Below, piece after piece: positions 61,421-64,000 of a stretch of 64,000 nucleotides of DNA (position 1 is the stretch's first letter; every line of letters starts with the position of its first letter). The position numbers were made by a program, and so were the translations under genes. Origin of the DNA: Diphasiastrum complanatum (Eukaryota > Streptophyta > Lycopodiopsida > Lycopodiales > Lycopodiaceae). The stretch spans positions 38,084,195 to 38,148,194 of the forward strand of contig CM055110.1 in assembly GCA_029204225.1 (NCBI GenBank), written 5' to 3'. A model generated the notes under the pieces. The model was not told where the DNA came from. It saw only the letters and a list, made by a program, of their open reading frames with translations, and did not search any database.

Positions 61421-61579
61421 CCATTGAAAGGATTACAAGTGGCAAACATGACTCGTGGCTAGTATCCAAGTGATATGGCAGAAAATTTGTAGTGTCGTTA
61501 GGGTGCTCGCTTGAGGACAAAGGCAACTGTGAAGGTTCGAGAGAGCACTGGAGGGTTGGCCAAGGCAAACGCTGAGAAA

Positions 61580-61692
61580 TGAGGCCTTCAATTCTGAGAC
61601 CGTCATGACGGGCCAAGTGGTGCATACGCTGACAAATGGGGCCTTCAATTTCTGAGTCGGTGTTGACGGGCCAAGTGGCGCACACCGACGCG
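61580..61692. repeat. Imperfect tandem duplication, ~54-bp unit
   Basis: GGCCTTCAATTCTGAG...GACGGGCCAAGTGGTGCA is followed by GGCCTTCAATTTCTGAG...GACGGGCCAAGTGGCGCA. GC-rich, no coding role seen. Confidence 0.85.
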
Positions 61693-61699
61693 TAGGAAC

Positions 61700-62781
61700 G
61701 GTGGAGCCCATTCAAGGCCTGGCGGTGGAGCTTAATGGCACCCTATATTTTAGGTCTCACCACTTCGATTTTTGCCACGTGTAATAACATAATTTATGCT
61801 ATATCTAAACACTTGGATTTTTGCCACATGGCATATCTGTAACTTCAAAGCCTTTTAGAGGCCTAAAATCTTTTTTTTTTTAAATTTCTTAAAGAAAATG
61901 CTCAAGCCCCCTTAAGAGGAATAGAAGAATATGTGCAATTTTTTCTCTTTTCACAAATTTTTTTTACATGCACCCTAATCATTACAATATAAGAATGCTC
62001 GCTAAAAAAATCCACATTTGCCACTGCATCATTTCATGAGATTAAGATACAAGTACCCTTTGCAATGTTTGGAAGAGTCGCAAAGCTTGTGAACATAATT
62101 GGGTTTTAATGCCAGGATCTGCAATGTTTGGAAGAGTCGCAAAGCTTGAGAACAGAATTGGGTTTTAATGCCAAGATCTGGATTAGTCTTAGCTTTATTA
62201 CAAGCTTCGCTCTTGTTTGCACCTGGTAAAACAATCATAAAGATGTGGCTAAGGAGTTACACCTTGCCATAATTCAAAGCGAAATGAGGTCACTAAAAAA
62301 AGCCTTTTCTAAACATAATAGATGGTGATGGAGACTGCTTTTTATTGTGGAAATTTTTTTATACGCCCCCCCCCTTACACATGTGTATGCATGCCTTTAA
62401 CGTTTGGATTGCCACCACAACTTAATCTTTATTGTTGACGTATTTCCAAACTCCATTGAACTACCTCAACATAGTATTGCCTTTGCAAGGCCAAACACGA
62501 ATAGAAAAAACATAACTTGAATTAATGCCAAGCGTCCTTGCATTGAGCACTTGGTTATGCAAACCAAAGATCGAGTACATTATCAAAACCAAATGGTATT
62601 ATTTCAAGTTTAAATTAATCATCGTAGCATCGAACATGAATCCTAAGAGAAAATTGGAGAAACAAATAGATTCTTGTGACAACATATCAGCCAACTCCAA
62701 GTTTTCCAGCAAGTATGATCTGTGAAAAATAAAATTGAAAAATATTAGACAATACTTGATGATACAATACTAAAAAAAAAA
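61700..62781. other. Unassigned DNA
   Basis: No gene recognised. The phrase GGATTTTTGCCAC occurs twice (near 61768 as CGATTTTTGCCAC and near 61814), and a 59-bp tandem duplication lies at 62062-62179. Confidence 0.5.
62062..62179. repeat. 59-bp tandem duplication
   Basis: Units 62062-62120 and 62121-62179 both begin GCAATGTTTGGAAGAGTCGC and differ at only a few positions. Confidence 0.95.
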
Positions 62782-63095
62782 TTAATAGCAATCTCCCATG
62801 TGCACATGCAACTTACTGCAGATATTGTTGAGAAAATCAAGCGGCAAATTTTTATCATTGTCGATTCTGATTCCAATCATGTTTGAAAGTGCTGCAGTCT
62901 TTAAAAAGGTGTCTGTCCCACTCATGAGATCGACCACCACATCTCCAGACTTAGAGAACATTCTCAATAGGTAGTCCCACAAGTTGTAGCTATGCTAGCT
63001 AGCTCCACGAATAGGTCGACCTTTGTGTCTTAGCCATTCACTCTCTTGGGCCCTATCTTGAAATATGTCTTGTGTTTGATGGTGACTGAAAAACT
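62782..63095 (-). pseudogene. DNA N-4/N-6 methyltransferase-like relic
   Basis: A minus-strand frame reads HMLPKFFSHHQTQDIFQD, QESEWLRHKGRPIRGAS, a stop, HSYNLWDYLLRMFSKSGDVV and VDLMSGTDTFLKTAALSNMI, then GIRIDNDKN and LHVHMGDCY. The order RGxxxxS..L...LL..F...GDVVxDxxxGTxTF..AA....xxGIxID is that of motif I of amino-methyltransferases acting on DNA (adenine-N6 or cytosine-N4), where the expected GSGT/GTGT loop reads GTDT. An in-frame stop and the changed glycine indicate decay; the catalytic (D/N)PPY motif is not in the piece visible. It could also be an exon of a host gene with a small-molecule or RNA methyltransferase fold. Confidence 0.5.
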
Positions 63096-63560
63096 TTGGA
63101 AGCATGTGTTCTTCTCAGTTAGAAATTTAAAATTGAAGTTTTTTCTTTTTTATTGAATTTCAAGTTTAGTTTGGAATGGGTTACTTGTCTGGTATATTTC
63201 TAGTTGACACTAATCATTAGATATGGGTCAAGTTAACATTTGTGCAAGATACTCGTCAAAATTGAACTGGAAACCATCAAACAATATGAAATGACCAGAT
63301 AGAATGAGTGATGACAAGTACTCTTTATCCGAGCAATGAAATCTTGTTTGGATCAGTTTAAGAGTTACTAAAATCCTATTAGTAGGATTTCCATTCATGT
63401 AATTTTGTTTTGATAGTTTTATTAAAATTGACGGAGTAATGCCAAACCGGTCAATACAAAGAAAAACAATCCAATTATATTGGAAAATTTGTAATTGTTG
63501 GGAACTGATCAAAAGTAAAAAGAAACTGATTTCATTTCCCGTTAAATCCTATGTCTCGCG
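63096..63560 (-). repeat. Dispersed repeat with 94-codon frame, next to methyltransferase relic
   Basis: Inverted partner of 25130-25600. The frame 63512-63228 contains CSDKEYLSSLILSGHFILFD and FNFDEYLAQML. It lies immediately upstream, on the same strand, of the methyltransferase-like relic and may be part of the same ancient gene; the copy at 25 kb lacks the methyltransferase part. Family not recognised. Confidence 0.55.
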
Positions 63561-63887
63561 CGTTTCAAACGATACTAGTACGAATATGCAATATCGATTC
63601 AACACGCAAATGTATGACCACTCAGGATCTTCTTGGGCTCTCGCGCATTGAATGGATACTAGTACGGAGGATCAAGATGAAAAGTAGAGGGAATATAAAA
63701 ATTTTCAGAGGAGATATTTTAGATTTTTCACTTTGCAAAAATTTCGGAGTGTGTGATCATTCAAAAGGCAAAGATCAGTAATGTGAAAAGTATAAAGCCT
63801 TAGATTCGATCCAAAGGCTTGACATAAAACTAGGAAGTATATTCAGAGGAAATCTCCCCATTCAACAGATTTTCAATCTATCTGATG

Positions 63888-63958
63888 CTACCTTGGCCTT
63901 TCCGATGCCTCCGGGACTCTGTCTCTATTCCCCGCTAATGATTTTGATGCTTCAGTAC
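63888..63958 (-). other. Possible last exon of a minus-strand gene at the window edge
   Basis: On the minus strand TATTTTGCAG is a strong acceptor, followed by 71 nt ending in a TAG at 63888-63890. The open stretch reads TEASKSLAGNRDRVPEASER, hydrophilic and plausible as a C-terminal tail. The rest of the gene would be outside the window. Confidence 0.3.
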
Positions 63959-64000
63959 CTGCAAAATAGCAAAAGTATATTTTTCCAGGCTTTTGCCTTT

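Noticed and set aside
61416-61715. Minus-strand frames of 92-99 codons
   Set aside because: Two overlapping frames arise from a GC-rich tandem duplication; the apparent internal protein repeat is just the DNA repeat.

Overview
This is nuclear DNA of a land plant. The evidence is a spliced pectin methylesterase gene with five exons and canonical GT-AG introns, a second small two-exon plant-type gene, long-terminal-repeat (LTR) retrotransposons with plant-style tRNA-iMet primer sites (TGGTATCAGAGC), and long GA/CT and TA microsatellites. The species cannot be fixed from the sequence. The high density of nested Ty1/Copia elements suggests a large, repeat-rich genome (gymnosperm, fern or similar), but that is a guess.

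Layout. 1-4.1 kb: sparse DNA, then a (GT)n(GA)n tract that runs directly into the start codon of a pectinesterase gene (2340-4134, +). 6.0-7.5 kb: broken reading frames of an unrecognised, coiled-coil-containing gene on the minus strand. 7.5-13.8 kb: the 5' end of one Copia element (here H) abuts, head to head, a degenerate minus-strand Copia element (G). 14-21.2 kb: Ty3/Gypsy pieces in both orientations, split by a CT tract and by a deleted Copia element (D). 21.6-22.6 kb: strongly T-biased low-complexity DNA. 24.5-25.6 kb: a Copia 3' remnant and a dispersed repeat that recurs inverted at 63 kb. 26.2-37.0 kb: Copia element C(+), with a chimeric reading frame and with the near-pristine element A (1308-codon gag-pol, minus strand) inserted in its 3' LTR. 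37.6-42.2 kb: an inverted relative, C(-). 42.2-52.9 kb: Copia element B, interrupted by the intact element F (1317-codon gag-pol, 655-bp LTRs, perfect GTTGT target duplication). 53.1-58.6 kb: two LTRs of another family (E) and degenerate gag-protease pieces. 60.6-61.1 kb: a compact host gene for a 93-residue protein. 62.8-63.6 kb: a decayed DNA-methyltransferase-like frame next to the dispersed repeat. 63.9 kb: a possible last exon of a minus-strand gene at the window edge.

How it works together. Nearly all of the window is layers of Copia insertions. Three things stand out. (1) The 10-bp palindrome CACACGTGTG occurs at least 16 times, in the LTRs or leaders of six different Copia elements, and in several of them it sits in the same larger cassette. 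(2) Family C carries an extra, non-gag-pol coding segment that can be aligned between two rearranged copies and that I do not recognise. (3) A methyltransferase-like relic is linked to a dispersed repeat. Only elements A and F look capable of encoding full replication proteins; the two spliced genes are the only confident host genes.
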